Shown here piece by piece: positions 1 through 8,193 of a stretch of 64,000 nucleotides of DNA. The position numbers and the translations under genes are program-made. The DNA is from Oscillospiraceae bacterium (GTDB taxonomy: Bacteria > Bacillota > Clostridia > Oscillospirales > UBA929). A model generated the notes under the pieces. It did no database searches, was not told the origin of the DNA, and saw only the letters and a list, made by a program, of their open reading frames with translations. Within the stretch, counting starts at the first letter, position 1, and each line of letters starts with the position of its first letter. The DNA is taken from contig WRIZ01000006.1 of the NCBI GenBank assembly GCA_009782475.1, forward strand, positions 30,742-94,741. Direction: 5' to 3'.

Positions 1-49
1 GGACGCCGACTTTGAAGTGGTTGAGGAAGACAAAGATAAGGAAGAATAA
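1..49 (+). CDS. dnaK: DnaK C-terminus (partial)
   Basis: The first 49 bases encode the last 15 residues of a protein ending DADFEVVEEDKDKEE followed by TAA. This matches the acidic tail with a D-A-D-F/Y-E-V-V core that ends bacterial Hsp70 (DnaK). The stop codon lies two bases before the dnaJ start, and the purine-rich tail (AAGGAAGAA) also serves as the dnaJ ribosome-binding site. The usual Firmicutes order dnaK-dnaJ supports the call; the rest of the gene is outside the window. Confidence 0.85.
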   Translation, partial: DADFEVVEEDKDKEE

Positions 50-51
50 GT

Positions 52-1182
52 ATGCCTGATAACAAACGCGACTTTTATGACGTATTGGGCGTCTCCAAAG
101 GCGCGTCCGACGATGAGATCAAAAAAGCATACCGCAAGGTTGCCCGAGAATGCCATCCCGACCTCAATCCCAACAACAAGGAGAAGGAACGGCAATTCAA
201 GGAAGCCAACGAAGCCTATGAAATCCTCAGCAACAATGAGAAAAAACAACTCTACGATCAATACGGGCACGCGGGCGTCGATCCCAATTACGGCGCGGGG
301 CGCGGCAGCGGTTTTGGCGACTTCGGGTTCGGGGACATCGACCTCGGTTCGATTTTCGAGAGCTTCTTCGGCGGCTTCGGCTCTACCGGGCGTGCCAACG
401 CTCCCCGGAAAGGCGAGAGCATCCGCGCCTCGCTGATCGTCAGTTTTGAGGAAGCCGCCTTCGGCTGTGAGAAGGAGATCGAGATCAACCGCATCGAGGC
501 TTGCGGCGATTGCGGCGGTTCGGGTGCCTCCAAAGGCACGGAAGCCGAAACCTGCACCCAATGCAACGGCAGCGGGCAGGTGCGCACCGCCACCCGCACG
601 CCGATGGGCGTCATTTCCTCCACCGGGGCCTGCCCGTCCTGCAACGGGCGCGGGCGGGTCATCAAGAGCCCCTGCCCGTCCTGTAAAGGGAGCGGCGCGG
701 CTAAAAGACGGGTGACCATCGAGGTCAAAGCCCCGGCCGGGATCGACGACGGGCAGACCTTTACGCTGCGGGGTCAGGGCAGTGCCGGAGCCAACGGCGG
801 CCCCCCCGGCGACGTGCTGGTCACCGTTTCGGTACGCCCCCATCCCATCTTTATCCGCGAAGGGCAGACCGTTCACAGTGAAATGAAAGTGACCTTCACC
901 CAAGCCGCATTGGGTTGTGAGCTCGAAGTCCCGACGCTGGACGGCAAGGTTAAGTACACAGTGCCGGAAGGCACACAGCCCGGCACCATCTTCCGCCTGC
1001 GCGGCAAAGGGATCCCGGGGCTGAACGGCCGGTCGCGCGGCGATCAGCTTGTGCATATGGTGGTCGATGTGCCGAAGAGTTTGAACAAGAAGCAAAAAGA
1101 AGCCCTGCGCGCCTTTGCCGAAGCCTGCGGCGAAGGCGAAGGCGGCAAAAAGGGCAAGGGCTGGTTTGACAAAGGGAAATAG
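52..1182 (+). CDS. dnaJ: Chaperone DnaJ (Hsp40)
   Basis: Co-chaperone that delivers unfolded substrates to DnaK and stimulates its ATPase in the cytoplasm. At 376 residues it has the full type I layout: J domain (about 5-70) with the HPD tripeptide at 35-37, a Gly/Phe-rich linker (about 80-112), and four CxxCxGxG-type zinc repeats with cysteine pairs at 151/154, 168/171, 194/197 and 208/211 (the third reads CPSCNGRG). Two beta-barrel substrate-binding domains follow. It sits two bases behind dnaK, so the two are surely cotranscribed. The tail ends in a Gly/Lys-rich stretch. Nothing looks broken. Confidence 0.98.
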   Translation: MPDNKRDFYDVLGVSKGASDDEIKKAYRKVARECHPDLNPNNKEKERQFKEANEAYEILSNNEKKQLYDQYGHAGVDPNYGAGRGSGFGDFGFGDIDLGSIFESFFGGFGSTGRANAPRKGESIRASLIVSFEEAAFGCEKEIEINRIEACGDCGGSGASKGTEAETCTQCNGSGQVRTATRTPMGVISSTGACPSCNGRGRVIKSPCPSCKGSGAAKRRVTIEVKAPAGIDDGQTFTLRGQGSAGANGGPPGDVLVTVSVRPHPIFIREGQTVHSEMKVTFTQAALGCELEVPTLDGKVKYTVPEGTQPGTIFRLRGKGIPGLNGRSRGDQLVHMVVDVPKSLNKKQKEALRAFAEACGEGEGGKKGKGWFDKGK

Positions 1183-1196
1183 GGAGGGCTGATAAA

Positions 1197-1475
1197 ATGA
1201 TGTACCCATATACCGAATTGCCGGATGAAACCCTTATAACACACTCGCACCTCAAAGAAGAGAACGGCGTTAAAATAGTTGACGTTCATTTTGAGCGGCC
1301 TTCCGATAACTGTTTCGATTCTGCAAGATGCCGCTTACCGTCATACGAATGGATTATAAGAGACGGTTACTCTGATGACGAGATTGCTATGTTTGAACAT
1401 CTTCTGCGGGATGGTGCTCATATCTTTTACAAGTATGCTGCAATAGGAGGTGCATCTGTTGCCAAAGTTGTTTAA
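1197..1475 (+). CDS. Unknown 92-residue domain protein (MYPY-type), paralogue of the N-terminus at 61397
   Basis: I do not recognise a function. The start is ATG with an AGGGAGGG site eight bases upstream, 14 bp behind dnaJ. The protein begins MMYPYTELPDETLITHSHL and ends GGASVAKVV. It aligns without gaps along nearly its whole length to the first ~90 residues of the protein at 61397-62467, sharing DETLITHSHL, VHFERP, LPSYEWIIRDG and RDGAHIFYKYAA. That makes it a self-standing copy of a domain that is fused elsewhere in this genome. Its last codons contain the AGGAGG ribosome site of the following DUF4160 gene, so the two are translationally linked. Such a pair in a core gene neighbourhood suggests an acquired small module, possibly toxin-antitoxin-like; that is inference. 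Confidence 0.75.
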   Translation: MMYPYTELPDETLITHSHLKEENGVKIVDVHFERPSDNCFDSARCRLPSYEWIIRDGYSDDEIAMFEHLLRDGAHIFYKYAAIGGASVAKVV

Positions 1476-1737
1476 GTTTGGAAACTACTATATATTCTTT
1501 TGGTCAAACGAAAATGATGAGCCTATTCACGTTCATATATCGCTAGGCAGGCCAACCGCAAACGCAACAAAAGTTTGGATTACAAAAGGCGGGGGATATG
1601 TGGTTGAACACAATAAAAGTGACATACCGCAGAAAGACTTGAATCAGATATTAGACGCTATAAAGGTGCATTTTTTCTTTATCTGCAGCGAATGGAAAAG
1701 AGTTTTTGATGTAGATACAATCACATTTTACTGTTAA
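1459..1737 (+). CDS. DUF4160 family protein
   Basis: A 92-residue protein beginning MPKLFKFGNYYIFFWSNEND and continuing EPIHVHISLGRPTANATKVW, the hallmark of the DUF4160 family (often encoded beside DUF2442 proteins in presumed toxin-antitoxin pairs). The start is TTG at 1459, chosen because AGGAGG at 1445-1450 lies eight bases upstream and the family begins at this MPK. That site is inside the end of the preceding gene, giving a 17-base overlap and coupled translation. No DUF2442 partner is present; the partner here appears to be the 92-residue unknown. Biochemical role unknown. Confidence 0.85.
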   Translation: MPKLFKFGNYYIFFWSNENDEPIHVHISLGRPTANATKVWITKGGGYVVEHNKSDIPQKDLNQILDAIKVHFFFICSEWKRVFDVDTITFYC

Positions 1738-1773
1738 CTGGATAACAATAATAATAAAAAGCGGAGGAACCTT

Positions 1774-2245
1774 ATGAAAAAAACGTGTATTTAGCTTGTT
1801 AATAGCGGCAATTCTGGTTTTATCAGCCGGATGCAGCGGCGATAATCCTGTGAGCGATTTTGAATACAAGTACGACGCTACAGCAGGGGGCATAGTAATT
1901 ACAAAGTACATAGGAACCTCAATAAAAGTAAAAATACCAAAAAAAATCGAAGGCGAATTTGTGGTTTGGATAGGGGATAATGCTTTTATACACAGCGGTA
2001 TCATGGAGGTGTATATCCCTAATAGCATAACAAATATCGGTGATTATGCTTTTTGGAATTGCACAGGGTTGAAAAATGTAGCAATACCTGACAGTGTGAC
2101 AAAGATAAGGTATACATCATTTGCTTGCTATAAACTGACTGCAACATATAAAGGAAAAACTTACCACGCAGAAAAACGAGAAGGTGATCCTAATGTGCCG
2201 TATAATATGCCGTCTGAATTTTACGATACCATAAACGGGCGGTAA
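1774..2245 (+). pseudogene. BspA-like leucine-rich-repeat lipoprotein with a frameshift in an A7 tract
   Basis: ATG at 1774 follows a good GGAGG site, but the frame hits TAG after six codons. Removing one A from the seven-A run at 1777-1783 would give a classical lipoprotein signal, MKKRVFSLLIAAILVLSAGC, continuous with the open frame that runs to 2245. The body has LRR_5/BspA-type motifs (EVYIPNSITNIGDYAFWNCTG, AIPDSVTKI) seen in surface proteins of gut Firmicutes. The gene is therefore either broken, phase-variable through the homopolymer, rescued by slippage, or affected by a base-call error. The repeat part is short (about two repeats). Confidence 0.7.
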
Positions 2246-2263
2246 TCCCATGAACAGGAATAA

Positions 2264-2294
2264 CGAGAGTGTCGGCAGTCTGCCGGCACTCTCG
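2264..2294. terminator. Strong hairpin after the lipoprotein gene
   Basis: A 14-bp stem (one G-T pair) with a three-base loop, CGAGAGTGTCGGCA and TGCCGGCACTCTCG, sits 19 bases after the stop at 2245 and before the next promoter. It is placed like a transcription terminator, but no T-run follows, so Rho-independent termination is uncertain. Confidence 0.5.
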
Positions 2295-2322
2295 CTGTGT
2301 TACAGCCGCCGGAATAACCCTC

Positions 2323-2351
2323 TTGATTCCAACGTCTGTATACGGTATAAT
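2323..2351 (+). promoter_or_regulatory. Sigma-70 promoter for the 2383 gene
   Basis: TTGATT at 2323-2328, a 17-base spacer, then TATAAT at 2346-2351. It lies 32 bases before the ATG at 2383 and after the hairpin, so the next gene starts its own transcript. Confidence 0.65.
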
Positions 2352-2382
2352 GGCTTTATTGAGTATAAAAGGAGGCGGCAGC

Positions 2383-2829
2383 ATGGATAGAAACAAGAGC
2401 CGCGAACGGCTCCTGATCTTGTTTGTTTGCGTACTCGTTTTAGGCGCCGGATATGTTGTGCTCCTGTCCACCGGCATCGTTGAGTTCGATTCTTCAGGGC
2501 TCGGCATTGATCCGATCGAAGCCGATACCGTCGAGCTGAGATACGAATACGGCGTCAGCGATAACAGGGCGACGGTTGAAGGCACGGTTTTCATTACCAA
2601 TCAGTCAACGGTCAACCGAATCCTTTCCATGTATAACACCGCGAGGATCAAAAGCACGGTCAAACGCATTGATAACGAACGGTACGCCCTGTATTTTTAT
2701 AAGGACAATACCCTGGTTGAACGGTGGCAAATCGATATGAACGGTGTTTCAGCTTTTAGGACACGGAACGGAACATATACCATTGCAAACGGCAGCTTTG
2801 ACTTTGACTATATCGCCGGATTACTGTAG
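2383..2829 (+). CDS. Hypothetical membrane-anchored protein, 148 aa
   Basis: I do not recognise the family. ATG 2383 is preceded by GGAGG at 2371. The protein has one N-terminal hydrophobic helix (about residues 9-28) followed by a roughly 120-residue polar domain rich in beta-type segments, with phrases such as WQIDMNGVSAFRTRNGTYTI. This topology fits an extracytoplasmic domain anchored in the membrane. It has its own promoter and is convergent with the kinase-like gene on the other strand, overlapping its 3' end by 22 bases. Confidence 0.7.
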   Translation: MDRNKSRERLLILFVCVLVLGAGYVVLLSTGIVEFDSSGLGIDPIEADTVELRYEYGVSDNRATVEGTVFITNQSTVNRILSMYNTARIKSTVKRIDNERYALYFYKDNTLVERWQIDMNGVSAFRTRNGTYTIANGSFDFDYIAGLL

Positions 2830-3380
2830 AGGAATGCCTTTGCCGTATCAAAAAGCGCGCTGTAGTCTATTTTACTGAAATCCGTCGCGTCGATATAAAC
2901 GGTTTGGCCAACGGAGGCTTTGGCCAAACCGGAAGCGATCTGCCCGGCTTTGAAAGAATCCAAAGCATCTTTGCTCACCGCCAAATGAACCCAATGCCGT
3001 TCGCCCGAGCGTTCCCGTTCAATATACCGTTTGAAAAGGACGTCAAGATTGCCCTTGAACAGGAAGGTCAGGCACTCGCAATCGTATCCTTCCAGCATGG
3101 CTGCAATCTGTTTGCTTTCCGCCAGCTTGAAGTTGCTTTCCAGAATACAGGGCGTCCCGGCTTTCAAAAAGCATTCGGCTATGTGCAGCATCAGCATAAA
3201 GGTAACGTCGCTGTTCTTTTGATGGACAGCGGCGTTTTTGCGTCCAAACCCTTCGCCGACGATCTCTTTGATGGTGTCCTTGTTAAAGACAGGGATGTTC
3301 AGTGTTCGCGCCAGTTCACGCGAGAAAACGGTCTTCCCCGCCGCGCAATAGCCGCCGACCAAAATGAGTTTACCGGGCAT
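2808..3380 (-). CDS. P-loop kinase-like ATPase (AAA_33/zeta-toxin-like fold)
   Basis: A 190-residue protein with an N-terminal P-loop GGYCAAGKT (residues 9-17) directly after the first beta strand. A central ILESNF strand and a late Arg-rich region (RYIERERSGERHW) resemble the lid of small P-loop kinases. This layout is typical of AAA_33/zeta-type or nucleoside/sugar kinase-like proteins; the substrate cannot be read from sequence. It starts seven bases beyond the 3' end of the P-type-ATPase-like gene and runs in the same direction, so it may be the last gene of that leftward operon. Confidence 0.75.
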   Translation of the reverse strand: MPGKLILVGGYCAAGKTVFSRELARTLNIPVFNKDTIKEIVGEGFGRKNAAVHQKNSDVTFMLMLHIAECFLKAGTPCILESNFKLAESKQIAAMLEGYDCECLTFLFKGNLDVLFKRYIERERSGERHWVHLAVSKDALDSFKAGQIASGLAKASVGQTVYIDATDFSKIDYSALFDTAKAFLYSNPAI

Positions 3381-3386
3381 CCCGCG

Positions 3387-5495
3387 TCAGTACCGGTGTG
3401 AGAAGCACGAGAGCAGCCACTGCAATGCCCACCAAACGAACATAAACGCCAGCAGGTTGCCCGGGGAGATGGACATGGCCGCCACGGGCTGGGTTTGGCT
3501 TGCGAAATAGAAGACCGCCAGCATCCCCAAAATCAACGAAATAAAGTGGATGCACATATTGATGATGGTGAAGCGGTGGAGCCGCTGCCCGCCGATCACC
3601 GACTCGGCATAGGGGCATAGGCCGTCGCGGTTGAGGACGGCGGTGATCTTTCCGTGATAGGGGCGGCTGGGGTTGGAAAGCTGCACCCTTTCTTCGATCA
3701 CGGGAAATTCCGGCAGGTCGGGGTTGATGCTGAATTTATCGCGCAGCAAGGTCGGCGTGATGTTGATGTCGCGCACGGCAAGGACGTTGGTCATCTTTTG
3801 GTCTTCCAGCAGCAATAAAGAGCTTTTGACCTGGGTTGAAGGGGTGTAGGAAATGGCCAAAACGCCCGCCAAGTCGTGGTTAACCGAGGTGAAAACAGCC
3901 GATTTGGAGCTGAGTTCGGGCGGGACTTGAATGCCCATGCTGTGCATGAAGTTCAGCGTCCCCACCATGACCCGTTCGCCGCCGATGCTGCCCGATATAC
4001 CGCCTTCAAACATTTCCAGCATGGTAACGGCACGTAAAAAGCCCGACTGGTCTTTGACCGCCGACTCCAATGCCTTATAGAGACCGCTGCCCGAGGCGCG
4101 GAGAAGGGAGGCCGAATAGGAGATGATGGCTTCAAACGAGTGGTCGCCCAGGATTTTCAAACCGTTGAGAGCCAGCGTCCCGGACGGGAAGAGATCATTG
4201 TCCTCGATCACCATCACTTCGCCGCGTGACGCTTCGATGGCTCCGTTCCAGCCGGTGATGGCCGCGCCCATATGAGCCAGGCGGGCGGCAATGCGGGAAA
4301 AAACAAAGGGATAGGAACAAAAGGTTGTCAACGGGACGCAGGCGGAGCAAAAGGCTGAAAACGCCCAAAAAAAGTATTGACCTTCCTCGTGATAGGACGC
4401 GCTCAAAATGGCCAAAACAATGGACGCGATGATCAAAAACGGGGTGAAGAACCGCATGACGCGGCTGACAACATCAGGCGTTTCCGTCTGTTCCACAAAT
4501 TCTTCGGGAACAGCCGCGTGGCGGGAGAAGCCGGACAGACCGCCCCACAGCTTTTCCTCGCTGACAACGCAATCGCACATTCCCTCTCCCGAAGACGCCG
4601 CCGTTTTATAGGTTCGGGCGTATCCGCTGTATCGGTGAGCCGTCCCCCAAAGGGCGAAAACGACCGCCGCCGCGGAGACGGCGCAATACGGCAAAAAGCC
4701 GACCGCTCCGTAAAAGATCGAGCTTTCGGAATCGACGCTCCGCCAAACAATGGAGCCGACATGCAAAAAGGAGGAAAAACAGGACAGCGCGACCAGCGTT
4801 TCCGCGCCGGGTTTGAGTTTGATCAAGTCACCGATCCCGCGCCCTATGATGTCGATGCCGCACAGCATCACCAATAGTTGCAGGACGATCATGCAAAACA
4901 AGGCGATGTAGGGTTTGTCCCCCTCGCCGCCGCCATAAGTCAGAAACCCGGGTAAAATGTCCCAAGATTGGCAGCAGGAGATGACGACAAGCGGGCAAGT
5001 TAAGATAAATGCCAAAAATGTGCGCAGTTTCAGGTTGACCGCGTAGGCATGGGTGCGCGTCTGCGCCTGCTCGGGGGTGAGGGTGGGGGTTTCATCGTGC
5101 CTGCGGAGTTTTTCCAATAGATTGGCGAAGAAGCTGCCCTTTTGAATGTCGGAAAAATGGCTTTCCTCATCGTTATCCATGATAAATTCGTCGGAAGGAG
5201 CCAAATGCTCCTTAAAATCCGCTCCGAGGTTGAATTCCGCCGTCTCGATTTCAACGGGGGGCGGAGGCGGGGCGGGCTCCGCCGCTCTGCCGCCCGGGCG
5301 CATGGTCTCCGCTTTCTCGGCAAACTCCCGCATTTTACGCGAACGCTTCTCTATATCCTCCATCGTCTCGCCGGCGATGATGTCTTCGTATGTAACATCA
5401 AACTCATCGGTCGCCGATTCGGCGATGAGCCCTTTGATTTCATCCAGTTCTTCGTCAGGAAGCCTGTCCGGCAGTTTATCCGGCAATCCCTTCAC
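3387..5495 (-). CDS. Degenerate P-type (P1B-like) ATPase membrane protein
   Basis: About 702 residues from a GTG start at 5495 whose GTGA overlaps the rlmB stop. An acidic N-terminal region with a poly-Pro stretch (about 65-85) is followed by about eight hydrophobic helices. Between them is the outline of a heavy-metal P-type ATPase: a CP-like helix (CVPLTTFCSYPF, about 386-397), then HMGAAITGWNGAIEASRGEV, then a nucleotide-domain-like GGISGSIGGERVMVGTLNFM. The motifs needed for catalysis are lost: the phospho-site DKTGT reads EDNDLFPSGT (about 431-440), TGD reads VRD, and no GDGxND is visible. I infer a non-pumping pseudo-ATPase kept as a membrane or sensor protein. Its place after rlmB suggests cotranscription. 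Confidence 0.7.
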   Translation of the reverse strand: MKGLPDKLPDRLPDEELDEIKGLIAESATDEFDVTYEDIIAGETMEDIEKRSRKMREFAEKAETMRPGGRAAEPAPPPPPVEIETAEFNLGADFKEHLAPSDEFIMDNDEESHFSDIQKGSFFANLLEKLRRHDETPTLTPEQAQTRTHAYAVNLKLRTFLAFILTCPLVVISCCQSWDILPGFLTYGGGEGDKPYIALFCMIVLQLLVMLCGIDIIGRGIGDLIKLKPGAETLVALSCFSSFLHVGSIVWRSVDSESSIFYGAVGFLPYCAVSAAAVVFALWGTAHRYSGYARTYKTAASSGEGMCDCVVSEEKLWGGLSGFSRHAAVPEEFVEQTETPDVVSRVMRFFTPFLIIASIVLAILSASYHEEGQYFFWAFSAFCSACVPLTTFCSYPFVFSRIAARLAHMGAAITGWNGAIEASRGEVMVIEDNDLFPSGTLALNGLKILGDHSFEAIISYSASLLRASGSGLYKALESAVKDQSGFLRAVTMLEMFEGGISGSIGGERVMVGTLNFMHSMGIQVPPELSSKSAVFTSVNHDLAGVLAISYTPSTQVKSSLLLLEDQKMTNVLAVRDINITPTLLRDKFSINPDLPEFPVIEERVQLSNPSRPYHGKITAVLNRDGLCPYAESVIGGQRLHRFTIINMCIHFISLILGMLAVFYFASQTQPVAAMSISPGNLLAFMFVWWALQWLLSCFSHRY

Positions 5496-6208
5496 CACCC
5501 GTATCTGATTCTGTATATCAATACCGCCGCCGCGCAGGATACATTGAGCGAGGCGGTTTTTCCGCTCATCGGCAAGGCGATCAGCCGATCGCACAGTTCC
5601 CTTGTCAGACGGTGCAGCCCGTCTTCCTCGCCGCCTAAAACCAACGCCGCCGGAAGGGGCAGCTCTGTTTCAAACGCGTTATCGGCCGCTTCGCCCGCCG
5701 CGCCGTAAATCCAAACGCCCATTTCCTTGATCGAGCGCAGGAAGGACGGGATGCCGGGGACGCGCAAAACCGGGATGTGCTCGGCCGCTCCGGCAGAAGC
5801 GCGCGCCGTGACGGCGGAAAGACCAGCACTGCGGCGTTTGGGGATGACCACGCCGTGCGCCCCGGCGACTTCGGCTGTGCGGATGACGGCGCCGAGGTTG
5901 TGCTCATCCTGTATGCCGTCGCAGACGATCAAAAAGAGTTTTTCCTCTCCGGCTCGCCGCAATATGTCGTCCAGTTCGGCATAGGCGAACGCCGCGGCGG
6001 TTGCGATGACGCCCTGATGCGTCCCGGTTTCGCTCAGCCTGTCCAGCCTTGCTTTATCGCACTCTATCACGACAGTTCCGGCGTCCCGCGCCGTTCCGAT
6101 CAGCTCTCCCAGCCCTTTGGCTCCCGACAGGACATAGAGCTTGTCCATCGGGCGGCCGGAACGGAGGGCTTCATGAACGGCGCGCCGGCCTTCAATCTGG
6201 TTTGACAT
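5492..6208 (-). CDS. rlmB: RlmB-type 23S rRNA 2'-O-methyltransferase (SpoU/TrmH family)
   Basis: SAM-dependent SPOUT-fold enzyme; family members methylate the ribose of a conserved 23S rRNA guanosine. The 238 residues from ATG 6208 start [15 protein letters not shown], typical for RlmB. They show an L30e-like substrate-binding N-domain and the three SpoU motifs: [30 protein letters not shown] and [21 protein letters not shown]. The frame is open further upstream to 6244, but that part lies inside mgsA and is not family-like. The start overlaps mgsA by 17 bases and the stop overlaps the next gene by four, so all are coupled. Confidence 0.92.
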   Translation of the reverse strand: MSNQIEGRRAVHEALRSGRPMDKLYVLSGAKGLGELIGTARDAGTVVIECDKARLDRLSETGTHQGVIATAAAFAYAELDDILRRAGEEKLFLIVCDGIQDEHNLGAVIRTAEVAGAHGVVIPKRRSAGLSAVTARASAGAAEHIPVLRVPGIPSFLRSIKEMGVWIYGAAGEAADNAFETELPLPAALVLGGEEDGLHRLTRELCDRLIALPMSGKTASLNVSCAAAVLIYRIRYGW

Positions 6209-6611
6209 TGTTTCTCGTGGGGTTGACGATGTTCCGCCAGTCAAGGTCGCCGCGCAGCAAACCCTGAATCAAGACTTCGGCCGTGGCGACGTTGGTGGCG
6301 ATCGGGATATTGTGCAGGTCGCACAGCCGCAGCAAGGCGAGATCTTGCTCATGCGGGACGGACGCCAGCGGATCCCGGAAGAAGAGGACAAGGTCGATCT
6401 CGTTATAAGCCACCCGCGCGCCGATCTGCTGGTCGCCGCCGTGCGCGCCGGAAAAGAAGCGTTGGATGGTGAGGCCGGTCGCTTCGCTGACCAGCTTGCC
6501 CGTTGTGGCGGTGGCGCAAAGATTGTGTTGGGAAAAGATGCCGCAGTAGGCGATGCAGAACTGTACCATCAGCTCTTTTTTCATGTCATGGGCGATCAAG
6601 GCGATGTTCAA
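6192..6611 (-). CDS. mgsA: Methylglyoxal synthase
   Basis: Converts dihydroxyacetone phosphate to methylglyoxal, a bypass of lower glycolysis. The 139 residues start at TTG 6611 ([15 protein letters not shown]), overlapping the minD stop by four bases (TTGA) behind a GGAGGG site. Family landmarks include the N-terminal [17 protein letters not shown] with the catalytic-region Asp, FFRDPL, and the His in [10 protein letters not shown]. Linkage of mgsA to min/mre genes is common in Clostridia. The open frame extends upstream to 6908, but that part is only the shadow of minD. Confidence 0.93.
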   Translation of the reverse strand: MNIALIAHDMKKELMVQFCIAYCGIFSQHNLCATATTGKLVSEATGLTIQRFFSGAHGGDQQIGARVAYNEIDLVLFFRDPLASVPHEQDLALLRLCDLHNIPIATNVATAEVLIQGLLRGDLDWRNIVNPTRNNVKPD

Positions 6612-7375
6612 CCTTCCACCCTCCACTCTTTGAGTTTTCTCGGCAGCGGGCAGGGATTGCCCAGCAGACGATCGGCGATATTGCAGTAAGCCACGGCGGC
6701 ACCTGTGCCGGTGGCCAGCACGATGGGAATATTGTGATTCTGCGCGGCCAGCACCATTTCGTCTTCGGGCACAAGACCTAAAAGCGGCAGCCCGACGGTA
6801 TCCATGATCTCGTCGATGGAATGAGCGTGCTGCAATTTGATCAGCCGGGGCTGGACGCGGTTGACGATCAGTTTGGCGGGGTCGCGGTTGTATAAGGTCT
6901 CGGCGCACCGCGCCGCGCCGCGCATGGCCGATTGATTGGGGGTGGTGACCACAATGGCGCCCGCGCAGGCCTCCGATACCATCTGAAACCCGGTGCCCAG
7001 TCCGGCCGGGCTGTCCACCAGCACAAAATCGACCCGTTCTGTCAAGGTTTCGATCAAAGCGCGGAAGGCGGCGGCCTCTATTTGCGCCGGGGACGTGAAA
7101 CCCGGTGCCGCGAGTAGGGAAAGCCCTTCAATGTCAGGATGCCGGACGAGGGCGTCGTCCAGCGAAGCCCTGTTGGCTAAGACGTCGGTAAAGTCAAAGA
7201 CGGCCTGCTCCTGCAAGCCCATCACAAGATCGAGGTTGCGCAGGCCGGCGTCGCCGTCGACGCATATGACCGTCTTGCCGAGCTTGGCCAAACAGGCCGA
7301 AACGCCCGCTACGACCGAGGTTTTGCCGACGCCGCCCTTGCCGGACGCCACGACAATGGATTGACCCACGCTCAC
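6608..7375 (-). CDS. minD: Septum-site-determining ATPase MinD
   Basis: Membrane-cycling ParA/MinD ATPase that positions the division septum. The 255 residues include the deviant Walker [10 protein letters not shown] (11-19), a switch-type region [20 protein letters not shown] (Walker B-like), and late [13 protein letters not shown]. The C-terminus ([11 protein letters not shown]) is short and charged; it may act as the amphipathic membrane-targeting helix but is not a textbook copy. No minC or minE is in the window, although minC normally precedes minD in this cluster. It is coupled to mgsA by a four-base overlap. Confidence 0.9.
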   Translation of the reverse strand: MSVGQSIVVASGKGGVGKTSVVAGVSACLAKLGKTVICVDGDAGLRNLDLVMGLQEQAVFDFTDVLANRASLDDALVRHPDIEGLSLLAAPGFTSPAQIEAAAFRALIETLTERVDFVLVDSPAGLGTGFQMVSEACAGAIVVTTPNQSAMRGAARCAETLYNRDPAKLIVNRVQPRLIKLQHAHSIDEIMDTVGLPLLGLVPEDEMVLAAQNHNIPIVLATGTGAAVAYCNIADRLLGNPCPLPRKLKEWRVEG

Positions 7376-7484
7376 TCACCCCGCTCCGCTTTGAATTGGC
7401 ATACGGATATTTTATAGAATAACTGCTGCAATGTCAAGTAGGGAAAGGTGATGAATCCCTTGAAAATACTGTGCTTAACCCAAC

Positions 7485-7694
7485 TTATTGCTGATTGTTC
7501 ATATTATCCTGATACTTTTGCGCGTCATGCAAAAATTGCTCCAATGAAACGCCTTCAAAAAGATGCTGCCTCCATTCTGTGTAATCAAAGGGTTCGCGGC
7601 GCATTAAAGCAATAAAGCGTTCAGCCTCCACGAGCCCCAACTGCTCCGAGAGGATTCGCAGGCCTTTATCTTTCAGCACGGTGTTATTTTGCAT
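7485..7694 (-). CDS. Small protein paired with a PIN-domain protein (putative antitoxin)
   Basis: A 69-residue, mainly helical protein (MQNNTVLKDKGLRILSEQLG, then MRREPFDYTEW) beginning at ATG 7694 with AGGAGG upstream, overlapping the end of the PIN gene by 11 bases. It has the size and tight coupling of an antitoxin, but the order is toxin first, antitoxin second, the reverse of most VapBC pairs. I do not recognise a DNA-binding fold. A stop at 7485 leaves 109 bp before minD. Confidence 0.7.
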   Translation of the reverse strand: MQNNTVLKDKGLRILSEQLGLVEAERFIALMRREPFDYTEWRQHLFEGVSLEQFLHDAQKYQDNMNNQQ

Positions 7695-8118
7695 GTAAAT
7701 ACCTCCTCACAAAATCAATCGGATTTAAGCATTCGATTCCCGCTATCGGCTTATTGAGTATCTTTTTGTCTGTTGTTAGAAAGCAATCTGCGCCAAGAGC
7801 GATCGCGCATGCAATATGAGAAGCATCCATTTGCGTTAGCCCAAGTTTCGTTAGTTCACTCGCTTTGATGGTTATACCATCTGACAGAGTGCAGCCGGCT
7901 ACGGCTAGGCTTTTCCATTCAGCTATTCTGTTGCGGATTTCTTCAAATGGATTCCTTCCGTTCTCATAGTCAAGGACAAACGACCACAGAAGCTCATATT
8001 TACCTTGCCGGATTTGTTCCTGTACATACAGCTTCGCTTCGGTTTCCAAGCAAATGATGAGCGACGTTTGGTCATCAAAAGGGCGGTTGAAGCAACAGTT
8101 GTCGAGATAAACTTTCAT
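7684..8118 (-). CDS. PIN-domain protein (VapC-like putative toxin)
   Basis: About 144 residues starting at ATG 8118 (GGAGG six bases upstream). The PIN outline is visible: VYLDNCCFNRP at the N-terminus gives the first Asp, a middle acidic segment surrounds ENGRNPFEE, and LTQMDASHIACAIALGADCFLTTDKK carries the later conserved Asp residues. PIN proteins are magnesium-dependent ribonucleases. Together with the overlapping 69-residue gene it forms a likely toxin-antitoxin module wedged between PBP2 and minD, where minC usually lies. No stable signature of the insertion remains. Confidence 0.8.
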   Translation of the reverse strand: MKVYLDNCCFNRPFDDQTSLIICLETEAKLYVQEQIRQGKYELLWSFVLDYENGRNPFEEIRNRIAEWKSLAVAGCTLSDGITIKASELTKLGLTQMDASHIACAIALGADCFLTTDKKILNKPIAGIECLNPIDFVRRYLHAK

Positions 8119-8193
8119 CGGCATGCCTCCGTCTGTATTATACTACCTGATGAAGCGAATAGCAAATTCAATATCTTCCGTGTGAATTGCTTC

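Noticed and set aside
1197..1475. Truncated remnant of the longer gene at 61397
   Set aside because: The 92-residue protein has its own start, RBS and coupling to DUF4160 and matches a complete domain, so a free-standing gene is more likely than a fragment.
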